Positions 25,896-34,431 of a stretch of 37,420 nt of DNA are shown in pieces. How positions within the stretch are numbered: position 1 is the first letter of the stretch; each line of letters opens with the position of its first letter. The notes below the pieces were generated by a model that was given only the letters and a program-made list of their open reading frames with translations, had not been told where the DNA came from and searched no databases. The position numbers were made by a program, and so were the translations under genes. Origin of the DNA: Nitrospiraceae bacterium (GTDB lineage: Bacteria; Nitrospirota; Thermodesulfovibrionia; UBA6902); the NCBI GenBank assembly GCA_003599025.1, contig QZIL01000033.1, positions 1 through 37,420 on the forward strand, in the 5' to 3' direction.

Positions 25896-26177
25896 TTATA
25901 ACAATTCAAGTCTGCTGTCAATTAATTCAACGTCATGAATATCGTACACCACATTCTTAATATTTTCAAAAACCTTGTTTATAAACTGTGTCTCATTGGC
26001 AACCATTGCTATCCCGATTACACTCCGCTGCCACAGGTCATTGGCATCGACTTCGGCCACGGAAACATTGAACTTGTTCTTTATCCTGTCAATGAGACTC
26101 TTGATGACGAACCTTTTTTCTTTCAGGGAATGTGCTTCAGGTATGTGTAAATCAAGTGTGAGGAGACCTACGATCAT
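25896..26177 (-). CDS. DUF503 family protein (YlxP-like)
   Basis: This 93-residue small protein has the DUF503 pattern: MIVGLLTLDLHIPEAHSLKEKR, then VIKSLIDRIKNKFNVSVAEVD and WQRSVIGIAMVANE. YlxP homologues usually sit between infB and rbfA, as here. A role in ribosome assembly or RNA binding has been proposed for the family, but I cannot confirm one from sequence. It lies 78 bases after infB, with a half repeat between them. The ATG sits just past the infB side of the gap, with GGAG not obvious. Confidence 0.9.
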   Translation of the reverse strand: MIVGLLTLDLHIPEAHSLKEKRFVIKSLIDRIKNKFNVSVAEVDANDLWQRSVIGIAMVANETQFINKVFENIKNVVYDIHDVELIDSRLELL

Positions 26178-26204
26178 GTCGAGTATTCAATAAAAAAACA
26201 GCCA

Positions 26205-26232
26205 CCGGATTCCCGCTATTGCGGGAATGACT
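26205..26232. repeat. Half GTCATTCCCGC-type repeat (copy E)
   Basis: CCGGATTCCCGCTATTGCGGGAATGACT is one hairpin of the same family, read from the other side (ending GGGAATGAC). It lies between infB and the DUF503 gene. Confidence 0.7.
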
Positions 26233-26255
26233 GATACGCACACTTCGAAAGGTTT

Positions 26256-28649
26256 TTATTCGAATTTTGTAGCGACTTCTTCCCGGATATAATTTTCAAG
26301 TATGTCGCCGACCTTGATGTCATTGAAGTTTTCGACCATAATGCCGCATTCATATCCTGTCAGGACTTCTTTCACGTCATCCTTGAATCTTTTCAGGGAT
26401 GATATCTTGCTGTCATAGACCACAACATTGTCTCTTATTACCCTGATCCCGGCACTCGATCTGGCGATCTTTCCATCAAGAACATAGCATCCGGCAATGG
26501 TCCCGATGCGCGATATCTGAAAGAGACTTCTTACCTCGGCCCTGCCAAGAATTTTTTCAGTAATGGTAGGTGCCAGCAGGCCTTCAAGGGCCTTTTTGAT
26601 ATCATCTATAGCTTCGTAAATTACATTATACAGCCTGACATCAACCCCTTCCTTGTCTTTAAGTGCAGAGGCCTTGGCGTCAGCCCGCACGTTAAATCCT
26701 ATAATTATGGCGGTTGATGCTGCAGCGAGCATAACATCTGATTCATTTATGCCACCTGTTCCGGTGTGAATGACATTTACTTTCACATGCGGGTGGGTGA
26801 GGTTGGACAGGGCGTCTTTCACAGCCTCAACAGAACCCTGTACATCGGCCTTGAGTATAATGTTGAGGTCCCTGATTTCCCCTTCCTTTACACGTTCATA
26901 AAGGTCATCAAGGGTAAGTTTTTTCTTCTGGGCAACTGCAGCGGTTTTCTGCTTGTGCAGCCTGTTTAAGGCTATCTGTCTCGCCTTCCTCTCATCGTCC
27001 ATCACTACAAATATATCGCCTGCCTGTGGAACGTCCGGAAAACCTATGACTTCAACTGGAGTGGACGGTCCGGCCTTATCTATCTTTTTGCCTGTATCAT
27101 CTATCAGTGCCCTGACCCTTCCGGCAATCGTCCCGACAAGGAACGAGTCTCCGGTTTTTAACACGCCTGTATTGACCAGCACAGTACCGACAGGGCCTCT
27201 TCCCCTGTCGAGCTTGGCCTCAACGATAGTTCCTTTTGCAGACCTGTTGTAATCCGCCTTTAATTCCATTATGTCAGCCTGGAGCAGGATCATCTCCAGC
27301 AGCTGTTCAATACCGGTCTTCTGCTTTGCCGAAACCTCAACAAAGATGTTTTTCCCACCCCAGTCTTCAGGGACCACGTCGTGCGAAGAAAGTTCGGTCT
27401 TTACTCTTGAGATGTTGGCTTCAGGTTTGTCAATCTTGTTGATTGCTACGATAATCGGTACGTTTGCTGCCTTAGCGTGGTCAATCGCCTCAATTGTCTG
27501 TGGCATGACGCTGTCATCAGCGGCAACCACGAGTATGACTATGTCCGTTACCTTCGCGCCCCTGGCCCTCATCATTGTAAAGGCCTCATGGCCCGGGGTA
27601 TCTAGAAAGGCGATCTCCTTGTCCTTCAATCTGACTTTGTAAGCGCCGATGTGCTGTGTTATGCCCCCGGCTTCTGTTTCAGTCACCCTGGTCTTTCTGA
27701 TTGCATCAAGAAGTGTGGTCTTTCCATGGTCTACATGCCCCATGATTGTTACTATAGGGGGTCGGGGACTTAGTGAGGACTCATCAACTGCTGTCTCTTC
27801 AAGTAACGCCTCTTCATCTTCTGCAATCACCATTTCGAGTTTCAGTCCAAAAGACTCAGAAACGATCTGTGCTGCATCGGCATCCACCGGCTGGTTTATT
27901 GTCGGCATATAACCGAGTTCCATGAATTTCTTTATCACATCATTGAGCTTCTGACCGATAAGGTCGGCGAATTCCTTTACAGTGGCGCCTTCCTGGAATT
28001 TAATAACACGCTTTCTGGGGGCTGTAGGGGCCGGGGCGACAATTTCTTCGGTCTTTTTTGGAAGCGGTCGCTTATCGTGTTTTTTAAAATGCGGTTTGTT
28101 GAAATCAAAGCCTTTTTTTGATATCTCCACGCGCCTGATGGAATCAAAGGCCCTTTGCATACCCGGCTTGCTCTTGAATTTTGCGAGTTTCTCGCTCTCG
28201 ACTTCTTTTTTGAACCTGTCAGGAACAATTATCTCATCTTCTTCAGGTGCGCCGCCTTCTTCTTTCCCCGGGACTTCGGCTGCTACGTCAGGAGCACTCT
28301 TTTTTAATTTTGATAATTTTGCTGCAAGAGCGGTTTTTGAGTCTTTTTTATCTTTCCCGGGTTTATGAGCAGGGGGCTTGTCCTGTGTCTTAACAGCTTC
28401 CCTGCTCGTCTTTACATCAGCTGTAACAGCAGGTTTTACCTCTTTTTCCCTGACTCTGGGCTGGGCTGGTTTTGCCCCTGCAGTGGCAGACTGCTTCAGA
28501 AAGATATCGGTCAGCTTTTTTTCTGTATCTTCATTGATATTTGACATATGGGACTTGGCTTCAATCCCAAGTTCCGCAAGTTTGGCGAGTATTTCCTTGC
28601 TGGTGACTTTAATCTTCTTGGACAGTTCGTATATTCTTATTCCAGCCAT
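26256..28649 (-). CDS. infB: Translation initiation factor IF-2
   Basis: This 797-residue GTPase places initiator fMet-tRNA on the 30S subunit and promotes 50S joining. The N-terminus ([24 protein letters not shown]) is the IF2N helix domain. It is followed by a long charged, Lys/Pro/Ala-rich linker (about 55-215). The GTPase has [20 protein letters not shown] near residue 300, then DTPGHEAF and NKIDKPEA, with the C1 and C2 domains behind (for example [16 protein letters not shown] and [19 protein letters not shown]). In many bacteria nusA lies just upstream, but here the next gene is rpmB on the opposite strand. Confidence 0.97.
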   Translation of the reverse strand: MAGIRIYELSKKIKVTSKEILAKLAELGIEAKSHMSNINEDTEKKLTDIFLKQSATAGAKPAQPRVREKEVKPAVTADVKTSREAVKTQDKPPAHKPGKDKKDSKTALAAKLSKLKKSAPDVAAEVPGKEEGGAPEEDEIIVPDRFKKEVESEKLAKFKSKPGMQRAFDSIRRVEISKKGFDFNKPHFKKHDKRPLPKKTEEIVAPAPTAPRKRVIKFQEGATVKEFADLIGQKLNDVIKKFMELGYMPTINQPVDADAAQIVSESFGLKLEMVIAEDEEALLEETAVDESSLSPRPPIVTIMGHVDHGKTTLLDAIRKTRVTETEAGGITQHIGAYKVRLKDKEIAFLDTPGHEAFTMMRARGAKVTDIVILVVAADDSVMPQTIEAIDHAKAANVPIIVAINKIDKPEANISRVKTELSSHDVVPEDWGGKNIFVEVSAKQKTGIEQLLEMILLQADIMELKADYNRSAKGTIVEAKLDRGRGPVGTVLVNTGVLKTGDSFLVGTIAGRVRALIDDTGKKIDKAGPSTPVEVIGFPDVPQAGDIFVVMDDERKARQIALNRLHKQKTAAVAQKKKLTLDDLYERVKEGEIRDLNIILKADVQGSVEAVKDALSNLTHPHVKVNVIHTGTGGINESDVMLAAASTAIIIGFNVRADAKASALKDKEGVDVRLYNVIYEAIDDIKKALEGLLAPTITEKILGRAEVRSLFQISRIGTIAGCYVLDGKIARSSAGIRVIRDNVVVYDSKISSLKRFKDDVKEVLTGYECGIMVENFNDIKVGDILENYIREEVATKFE

Positions 28650-28741
28650 CTTTTCCTTAATGAATAAAAATGTTAATAATCAACCCGCTTGTGTATTCAA
28701 ATAGAGACCTTTATGTGTTGGAATCTAATCCTTGCTCTGGG

Positions 28742-28770
28742 TTGTAAGTTTTCCGGATTAATGTTATCAT
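28742..28770 (+). promoter_or_regulatory. Candidate sigma-70 promoter for rpmB
   Basis: TTGTAA (28742-28747) and TATCAT (28765-28770) are separated by 17 bases, a fair match to TTGACA-17-TATAAT. They lie about 100 bases before rpmB and point towards it. This is pattern matching only. Confidence 0.35.
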
Positions 28771-28789
28771 AACCTCTCTTTATAAAGCA

Positions 28790-28818
28790 AACCGGGGCCT
28801 TATAAAGGACAACCGGTT
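28790..28818 (+). promoter_or_regulatory. Leader hairpin upstream of rpmB
   Basis: AACCGG-GG-CCTT-ATA-AAGG-ACAA-CCGGTT forms a two-part stem, AACCGG with CCGGTT and CCTT with AAGG. It would lie near the start of the rpmB transcript if the candidate promoter is right. An operator or an RNA leader are both possible. Confidence 0.35.
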
Positions 28819-28872
28819 ACATATAAGTAGTGAATATTTTCTATAAGAATAAGATGAATGGGAGGAAAATAG

Positions 28873-29061
28873 ATGGCAGTATGTTCAGTATGTGATAAAA
28901 AAAGGGCCACAGGCAATAATGTCAGTCACGCCAATAACAAAACAAAGCGGGTTTTTTTACCTAACCTGCAAAGGGTCAAAATCCAGACTGACCACGGCGT
29001 AAGAAGGGAATATGTCTGCACCCGGTGTCTCCGTTCCGGCAAGATTAAAAAGGCAGTTTAA
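28873..29061 (+). CDS. rpmB: 50S ribosomal protein L28, zinc-ribbon form
   Basis: This 62-residue ribosomal protein has two CxxC pairs, CSVC (4, 7) and CTRC (49, 52), which mark the C+ form that binds zinc. The core [17 protein letters not shown] and LPNLQRVKI are typical. GGGAGG precedes the ATG by nine bases. Bacteria often regulate C+ and C- ribosomal protein copies by zinc level, but only one copy is in view. It is divergent from infB and heads a two-gene stretch with dciA, separated by a hairpin. Confidence 0.96.
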   Translation: MAVCSVCDKKRATGNNVSHANNKTKRVFLPNLQRVKIQTDHGVRREYVCTRCLRSGKIKKAV

Positions 29062-29070
29062 TTAATATAA

Positions 29071-29113
29071 TCAGGTCCCGGTTTCCTGAAATGTTCAGGC
29101 GCCTGGGACCTGA
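29071..29113 (+). terminator. Hairpin between rpmB and dciA
   Basis: TCAGGTCCC (29071-29079) pairs with GGGACCTGA (29105-29113), and the inner CCTGAA pairs with TTCAGG around an ATG loop. It begins 10 bases after the rpmB stop and lacks a U-run. It may reduce read-through into dciA or stabilise the rpmB message. Confidence 0.45.
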
Positions 29114-29140
29114 AGCTATTCCCTCATCAATTGGACACCT

Positions 29141-29584
29141 ATGGAGCCTCTTCGTAAGATCCTCGGAGATTTCAGTAAAACCCTTGGCATAGAAAGCGGA
29201 AGTATTCTTAATGCAGTAAGAAGAAAATGGGCTGATATCGTCGGGCCTGCTGTTGCTGCCCACACATTCCCTGATACAATCAGGGGCAAAGTGCTCACCA
29301 TAATCGTTGATACCCCTCAATGGATGCACCATCTGAGTTTTTACAAAGAAGATATTTCCGGCAAACTCAAGTTCTGTAATATCGAGGGTGTCAATTTTAA
29401 ACTGGGCAGGCTTCCTGAAAAAAAGGACGCCCCTGTCAGACAGGAGGATGCAGGGCTTACTGATGAGGACCTGAGATTTCTTGAAAATACAATTAATAAT
29501 GTAAGGGACGATGAGCTTAAGGCGCAATTCAGAAAGCTGATCATCCACGGCTTAACAAAAGGGAAATGGCGAGAAAAGGGATGA
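29141..29584 (+). CDS. DciA-like protein (DUF721)
   Basis: This 147-residue protein matches the DUF721/DciA pattern: a basic helical N-terminus (MEPLRKILGDFSKTLGIES), then NAVRRKWADIVGPAVAAHTFPDTIRGKVLTIIVDTPQWMHHLSFYKEDI. DciA loads or activates the DnaB helicase in bacteria that lack DnaC. The C-terminal 60 residues are charged and probably flexible. It converges with clpX with only 26 bases between the stops and no visible shared terminator. The ribosome site is weak, so translation may depend on the rpmB message. Confidence 0.8.
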   Translation: MEPLRKILGDFSKTLGIESGSILNAVRRKWADIVGPAVAAHTFPDTIRGKVLTIIVDTPQWMHHLSFYKEDISGKLKFCNIEGVNFKLGRLPEKKDAPVRQEDAGLTDEDLRFLENTINNVRDDELKAQFRKLIIHGLTKGKWREKG

Positions 29585-29610
29585 TTTGTTTCAACCCTTT
29601 CCCGGCGTCC

Positions 29611-30867
29611 TTATGCTGACTCGGCCTTCTCTCCGTAGGTAAGGATCGGCTTTTCCTTCCTGGTTATCACTTCCTCGGTTATCACGCATTCTTTTATATC
29701 AGTCTGAGAGGGTATCTCATACATGACATCGAGCATGATCTCTTCAAGGATGGCCCTGAGACCGCGTGCACCGGTTTTGCGCTTTACCGCTTCTTTCGCT
29801 ATTGCGGAACAGGCCTTTTCAGCAAATTTCAGTTTTACGTTATCAAATGAAAAGAGTTTCTGATATTGTTTCACAAGCGCATTCTTTGGTTCAGTAAGAA
29901 TGCGTATCAGGGCCGACTCTCCCAGTTCATCAAGAGATGCAAAGACCGGAAGACGACCGACGAATTCTGGGATAAGGCCGTACTTGATCAGGTCCTGAGG
30001 CTGCACTTTTTTTAAGGTCTCACCGATTTTTCTGCCTGTGACTGTTGCTGGTTCAGACCCGAACCCCACGACTTTTTTGCCCATTCTTTCCTCTACGATC
30101 TTTTCGAGCCCTACAAAGGCGCCTCCGCATATAAAAAGGATATTTGTTGTGTTGATCTGGATAAACTCCTGCTGCGGGTGCTTTCTTCCTCCCTGCGGAG
30201 GAATGTTGGCAATAGTCCCTTCAATAATCTTCAGGAGCGCCTGCTGGACCCCCTCTCCGGAAACATCTCGTGTTATAGATACATTTTCGGTTTTCCGGCT
30301 TATCTTGTCTATTTCATCAATGTATATAATCCCCCGCTGCGCCTTTTCAACATCAAAGTCAGCGGCCTGCAGGAGCTTGAGTATAATATTTTCTACGTCC
30401 TCTCCCACATACCCGGCTTCAGTGAGGGTCGTAGCATCAGCAATGGTAAACGGCACATCAAGTATCTTTGCGAGTGTCTGTGCCAGGATGGTCTTGCCTG
30501 TTCCAGTGGGACCTATGAGGAGGATATTGCTTTTTTGCAGTTCAACGTCAGACTGCTTGGGATTGTTTATCCGTTTGTAATGATTATGCACAGCGACTGA
30601 TAGGATCTTCTTTGCCTGTTCCTGCTCAATCACATAATCATCAAGAAAACCCTTTATCTCCTTTGGCGTCGGGAGCTTACGGGACACGTTTATATCAAAG
30701 GACGGCTCGATTTCTTCGGCCATTATTTCATTGCACAGGCCGACACACTCGTCACATATGTATACGGTAGGCCCTGCTATCAGTTTTCGGACTTCTTTCT
30801 GCCCTTTGCCGCAAAAAGAACATTTCAGTAAATCACCATACTGCTCTGTCGGTTTTTTTTCTTTCAT
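29611..30867 (-). CDS. clpX: ATP-dependent Clp protease ATPase subunit ClpX
   Basis: This 418-residue AAA+ unfoldase feeds substrates to ClpP. The N-terminal zinc-binding domain has Cys 16, 19, 38 and 41 (CSFC, CDEC). Walker A is GPTGTGKT (119-126), the pore loop is GYVGED and Walker B is IIYIDEIDK. Sensor and arginine motifs are in the C-terminal half (for example [11 protein letters not shown] and [12 protein letters not shown]). It lies seven bases after clpP in the classic tig-clpP-clpX order. Confidence 0.98.
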   Translation of the reverse strand: MKEKKPTEQYGDLLKCSFCGKGQKEVRKLIAGPTVYICDECVGLCNEIMAEEIEPSFDINVSRKLPTPKEIKGFLDDYVIEQEQAKKILSVAVHNHYKRINNPKQSDVELQKSNILLIGPTGTGKTILAQTLAKILDVPFTIADATTLTEAGYVGEDVENIILKLLQAADFDVEKAQRGIIYIDEIDKISRKTENVSITRDVSGEGVQQALLKIIEGTIANIPPQGGRKHPQQEFIQINTTNILFICGGAFVGLEKIVEERMGKKVVGFGSEPATVTGRKIGETLKKVQPQDLIKYGLIPEFVGRLPVFASLDELGESALIRILTEPKNALVKQYQKLFSFDNVKLKFAEKACSAIAKEAVKRKTGARGLRAILEEIMLDVMYEIPSQTDIKECVITEEVITRKEKPILTYGEKAESA

Positions 30868-30874
30868 AATATAC

Positions 30875-31465
30875 TTATTCTTTCCTCATTGATTCTATTA
30901 CTTCATCTACGATGCCGTATTCCTTTGCCTCATGCCCTGACATGAAATAGTCTCTTTCAGTATCGACCTGGATCTTGTCAAGAGGCTGGCCTGAATGCTT
31001 TGCGAGAATCCCGTTCAGGGTCTCCTTCATCTTCAGGATCTCTTTTGCGTGGATTGCGATGTCAGTGGCCTGACCGTAAAAGCCCCCGATCGGCTGGTGT
31101 ATCATTACCCGCGAGTGCGGCAGGACAAAACGCTTGCCCTTTGTGCCTGCTGTCAGCAGGAGAGCCCCCATGCTTGCCGCCTGTCCTATGCAGTACGTGG
31201 AAATGTCGGGCTTGATGTATTGCATGGTATCGTAAATGGCCAGCCCGGATGAAACCACACCGCCCGGCGAATTTATGTATATGTGTATGTCTTTTTCAGC
31301 GTCTTCAGTCTGCAGAAAAAGCAGCTGGGCAATGACGGTATTTGCCAGATTATCATCTATAGGACTGCCGATGAATACAATCCGGTCTTTGAGAAGCCTT
31401 GAATATATGTCATATGCCCTCTCTGACCTTCCGGTCTGTTCTATTACCATTGGAATCAAACTCAT
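30875..31465 (-). CDS. clpP: ATP-dependent Clp protease proteolytic subunit
   Basis: This 196-residue serine peptidase forms the double heptamer ring that degrades unfolded proteins. The catalytic triad is visible: Ser98 (GQAASMGA), His123 ([10 protein letters not shown]) and Asp172 (DTERDYFM). The N-terminus [25 protein letters not shown] is typical, with a short propeptide at most. The stop is seven bases before clpX, and tig lies 106 bases upstream. An AGGAG ribosome site (AAAGGAG-like, antisense to CTCCTA) is present. Confidence 0.98.
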   Translation of the reverse strand: MSLIPMVIEQTGRSERAYDIYSRLLKDRIVFIGSPIDDNLANTVIAQLLFLQTEDAEKDIHIYINSPGGVVSSGLAIYDTMQYIKPDISTYCIGQAASMGALLLTAGTKGKRFVLPHSRVMIHQPIGGFYGQATDIAIHAKEILKMKETLNGILAKHSGQPLDKIQVDTERDYFMSGHEAKEYGIVDEVIESMRKE

Positions 31466-31571
31466 TTTATCTCCTAAAAAAGAAAGTTTTGCTTTTCTCT
31501 ATATTACATGCAAGCATGAGTATATTGCTATATGCCTCTTAACAATAGTTGCCTGAAGCCTGCTGCTGAAC

Positions 31572-32837
31572 TTACTGAATGGTCGACTTTTCGAGGATCA
31601 TTTCGAGTACTTTATCTGCAAACAACCTGCTCTTTAACGCATCCATTGATCCCTCTCTGACAGTATATAATTTAGTTACTTCTTCCGGTTTCAGGTTGTT
31701 GCGGACGGCTATTTCATCTATCGCCTTTTTAACGTCCTCATCGGTTATTTCTATTTTGTCTTTCTTGCCTATCGCCTCAAGAAGCAGTACGCTTTTTACA
31801 TTCTCCCTGGCCCTGGATTCAAATACCTTTGCCATTTCATCTTCCGGCCTTACTTCTCTGCCCTGCTTCATGGCGTCCTGCTTTTCATGGTGGATCATGG
31901 ACTCAATTTCCCCATAGACCATTGATGTGGGCACATCAAATTCATGCCTCTTGATAAGTTCGTCCAGGATCTCTTTTTTATAACTGAGATTGATCTCGCC
32001 CTCTTTTCTCTTGCCGAGGTTTTCATGGATTGTTTTTCTCAGTTCATCCACAGTGCTGCAGTTGGCACTTTGGGCGAGTTCGTCGTCAACAGGCGGGATG
32101 TTTTTCTTTTTGGCCTCTGTGACAACGACCTTAAACAGCACTTCCTTCCCTGCTATGGTCTTGTTAGGGTGATCATTTTCAAAATTCAGTTTAATATCAA
32201 CCGCATCCCCCTTCTTCTTTCCTGTCAGGGCATCGCTGAACTCTTTGGGCATATCGGGTGTTCCAAGGACCAGGGGATATTCCTTGTAGGACAATTCGCT
32301 TACAGGCTGTCCGTCAATAAAGGCATCACTGTCAACAATTGCCATGTCGCTTTCCTTTAATTCTTCATCTGATACTGAATAGAGTGCCTTGCTTTCCTGC
32401 AGCAGTTTGATCGACCTTTCCACTTCATCGTCTTCCACTGAAACGGGCTTTTTCTTTAAGACAATCCCTTCATAATTAACGTTTTCTATTTCCGGCTTGA
32501 CCTCAATAGTGACTGTAAAAGAAAGGGGCTGGCCCGGCGTGATCTCCAGTTTTTTCTCATCTATATCAGGGTAACTGACCGGCTCAAGTTTCGATTCCTT
32601 GATGGCCTCCATGTAAGACTGTGGAACGACCTTTTCTATGACCTGGGCTTCAACGCTCTTGCTGAACTTTTTTACAAGGATTGCCTGCGGCACCTTTCCC
32701 GGCCTGAACCCCGGAATCCTGGTTGTTGCCCTGATTTGATTATATACAGAGTCGGTTTCCGATTGGATAACGTCCGATGGGACATTGATTTTAAGCCTTC
32801 TTGTTGTAGCGGATACTTTTTCTATTTCCTGGAGCAT
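31572..32837 (-). CDS. tig: Trigger factor (ribosome-associated chaperone, PPIase)
   Basis: This protein of about 421 residues binds the ribosome exit tunnel and folds nascent chains. The N-terminal domain has the signature GFRPGKVPQAIL (ribosome-binding loop). The FKBP-like domain spans about 150-240 (DSDAFIDGQPV, YPLVLGTPDMPKEFSDAL, FENDHPNKTIAGKEVLFKV). A helical C-terminal domain follows. The track starts at GTG 32843, but TGAGG lies 7-10 bases before the ATG at 32837, so I use MLQEIEKVSATTRRL as the start. It leads the tig-clpP-clpX run. Confidence 0.96.
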   Translation of the reverse strand: MLQEIEKVSATTRRLKINVPSDVIQSETDSVYNQIRATTRIPGFRPGKVPQAILVKKFSKSVEAQVIEKVVPQSYMEAIKESKLEPVSYPDIDEKKLEITPGQPLSFTVTIEVKPEIENVNYEGIVLKKKPVSVEDDEVERSIKLLQESKALYSVSDEELKESDMAIVDSDAFIDGQPVSELSYKEYPLVLGTPDMPKEFSDALTGKKKGDAVDIKLNFENDHPNKTIAGKEVLFKVVVTEAKKKNIPPVDDELAQSANCSTVDELRKTIHENLGKRKEGEINLSYKKEILDELIKRHEFDVPTSMVYGEIESMIHHEKQDAMKQGREVRPEDEMAKVFESRARENVKSVLLLEAIGKKDKIEITDEDVKKAIDEIAVRNNLKPEEVTKLYTVREGSMDALKSRLFADKVLEMILEKSTIQ

Positions 32838-32936
32838 GTGCACCTCATTTATTATTTGATTTTGCCTATAATGTTAGAATTATGCCTGATGATTTGTCAA
32901 TGAAATCGGGTTAATGGAGCCTTGAGATGCGGGTCC

Positions 32937-33206
32937 TTAATAAGGGATTACAACATCGTATCCGGACAGCATGATAGCGATCTCTTCAGTGGTCTTCTGT
33001 TCAAAAGGGTTTTCAGGATTATTGGAGTAAATTTTTGCCCTGAGGTCCGACAGCATCTCCAGATTGACCTCGATATCATCATCGATATCCAGCTTGTCAT
33101 CCATGACAAATACACTTACTTCATCGTTGGACAGTGTCGCACCGACAGCCATCCTTAAGGCCTCAGACTTTCTGTCTCTTACAAAAATCGCTATTTTTTT
33201 CTTCAT
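32937..33206 (-). CDS. Small DsrE/DsrF-like protein
   Basis: This 89-residue cytoplasmic protein begins MKKKIAIFVRDRKSEALRMAVGATLSNDEVSVFVMDDKL, the Rossmann-like start seen in DsrE/F sulfur-relay relatives. It has no cysteine, so it lacks the catalytic Cys of active DsrE, and a persulfide-carrier role looks unlikely. The middle is acidic (DIDDDIEVNLEM) and the C-terminus ends YDVVIPY. It may be a structural or regulatory member of that fold. It precedes tig on the same strand by about 100 bases, is divergent from the glycosyltransferase gene, and has only a weak ribosome site. Confidence 0.6.
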   Translation of the reverse strand: MKKKIAIFVRDRKSEALRMAVGATLSNDEVSVFVMDDKLDIDDDIEVNLEMLSDLRAKIYSNNPENPFEQKTTEEIAIMLSGYDVVIPY

Positions 33207-33297
33207 TGGTAAATCCGGTATAATCGTCAGAGTGTATTATAATAACAAAAACTAAAATATTCTATTTGATGCTGATTCCGGACCGGTCGGCACTTTA

Positions 33298-34356
33298 TTG
33301 GTTTTCGTACATCTGCCTGTGGAAAAATATATATCAGTCGTTATACCCATCTACAACATGGCTGCAACTATAGGGCAGTGCCTCGAAGCTGCGTTCCGGT
33401 CGGACTATAAGAATTTCGAGGTGGTCGTAGTCGATGATCATTCTGATGACAATTCAGTTGAAATAATAAAGAAGTACCCCTGTAAACTGATCTGTCTTGA
33501 AAAGCGGTCCGGTACATCAAAGGCAAGGAATACCGGGGCGAGAAACAGCAGCGGGGATTATATCTTTTTTATTGATGCGGACTGTCTCCTGGAACAGGAT
33601 ACATTATCTATAGTAAACAAGACGTTATTCAGCAATGAAACCGGGGTCATGATAGGGGGTACTTACACAAAAATGCCGTATGACAGGACCTTCTACAGTA
33701 TCTTCCAGTCTGTCTTTGTTAATTATTCCGAGACCAAGAATATAGCGGCCCCAGACTATATAGCTGCCCATGCAATGATTGTAGATGCCGTTACATTTGA
33801 AAAAAGCGGAGGTTTCCCGGAGGACTTTATGCCGATTATTGAAGATATTGAATTTAGCCACAGGCTGCGAAGGTCCGGATGCAGGCTACTTATGAATCCG
33901 GACATTCAGGTCCGGCATATATTCAATTTCACACTGATGAAATCACTCCGTAATGCTGTAAAAAAATCCATGTACTGGAACATGTACTCTCTTGAAAACA
34001 GAGATGTTTTTAAAGACTCGGGTTCTGCTTCTATTGAATTAAAGACCAACGTTGCGCTGTTATTTATCAATGTTATTTTAATAGTATTGTCTGTCCTGCT
34101 TGATGTCCCCGGACTCCTTTATCCCGTCATTCCTTTATTTATGTTTAATATTTTTATAAACAGAAAGTTGCTTATGCTTTTTTATAAAACCGGAGGTGCG
34201 TTGTTTGGTGCTAAGGCGTTTATTTACTATACAATCGTTTATCCCGTCCCTATAGCAATCGGGACGTTCAGGGCACTGATCAATTATTTGTCAGCGGACA
34301 GACAAATAAAGATTAAAAATGCAGTGAGAGGCAAGAAGCGAGAAGAAGGAAGTTGA
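33298..34356 (+). CDS. Family 2 glycosyltransferase with membrane C-terminus
   Basis: This protein of up to 352 residues starts with a GT-A domain: ISVVIPIYNMAATIGQCL, VVVVDDHSDDNSVEII, AKARNTGARNSSGDYIFFIDADC (the DAD metal motif) and the acceptor-side IIEDIEFSHRLRRSG. The last third has two or three hydrophobic segments (VALLFINVILIVLSVLL, LLYPVIPLFMFNIFI, AFIYYTIVYPVPIAIGTF), so it sits on the inner membrane. It probably transfers a sugar to a lipid carrier or glycan, with the sugar unknown. The start is TTG 33298 or GTG 33319 (MEKYISVV), and neither has a strong ribosome site. It is followed 75 bases later by a radical SAM gene. Confidence 0.88.
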   Translation: MVFVHLPVEKYISVVIPIYNMAATIGQCLEAAFRSDYKNFEVVVVDDHSDDNSVEIIKKYPCKLICLEKRSGTSKARNTGARNSSGDYIFFIDADCLLEQDTLSIVNKTLFSNETGVMIGGTYTKMPYDRTFYSIFQSVFVNYSETKNIAAPDYIAAHAMIVDAVTFEKSGGFPEDFMPIIEDIEFSHRLRRSGCRLLMNPDIQVRHIFNFTLMKSLRNAVKKSMYWNMYSLENRDVFKDSGSASIELKTNVALLFINVILIVLSVLLDVPGLLYPVIPLFMFNIFINRKLLMLFYKTGGALFGAKAFIYYTIVYPVPIAIGTFRALINYLSADRQIKIKNAVRGKKREEGS

Positions 34357-34431
34357 GAAAATGCCTTTTATGTTCCTGATGCATGCTTATATATTTAATC
34401 AGCGCAAGTCTGAGCCTGAAAGGGAATTGTG

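Noticed and set aside
27271-28704. Several plus-strand ORFs of 67-128 residues opposite infB
   Set aside because: They mirror the infB reading frame and are Ser/Val-rich shadows without ribosome sites.
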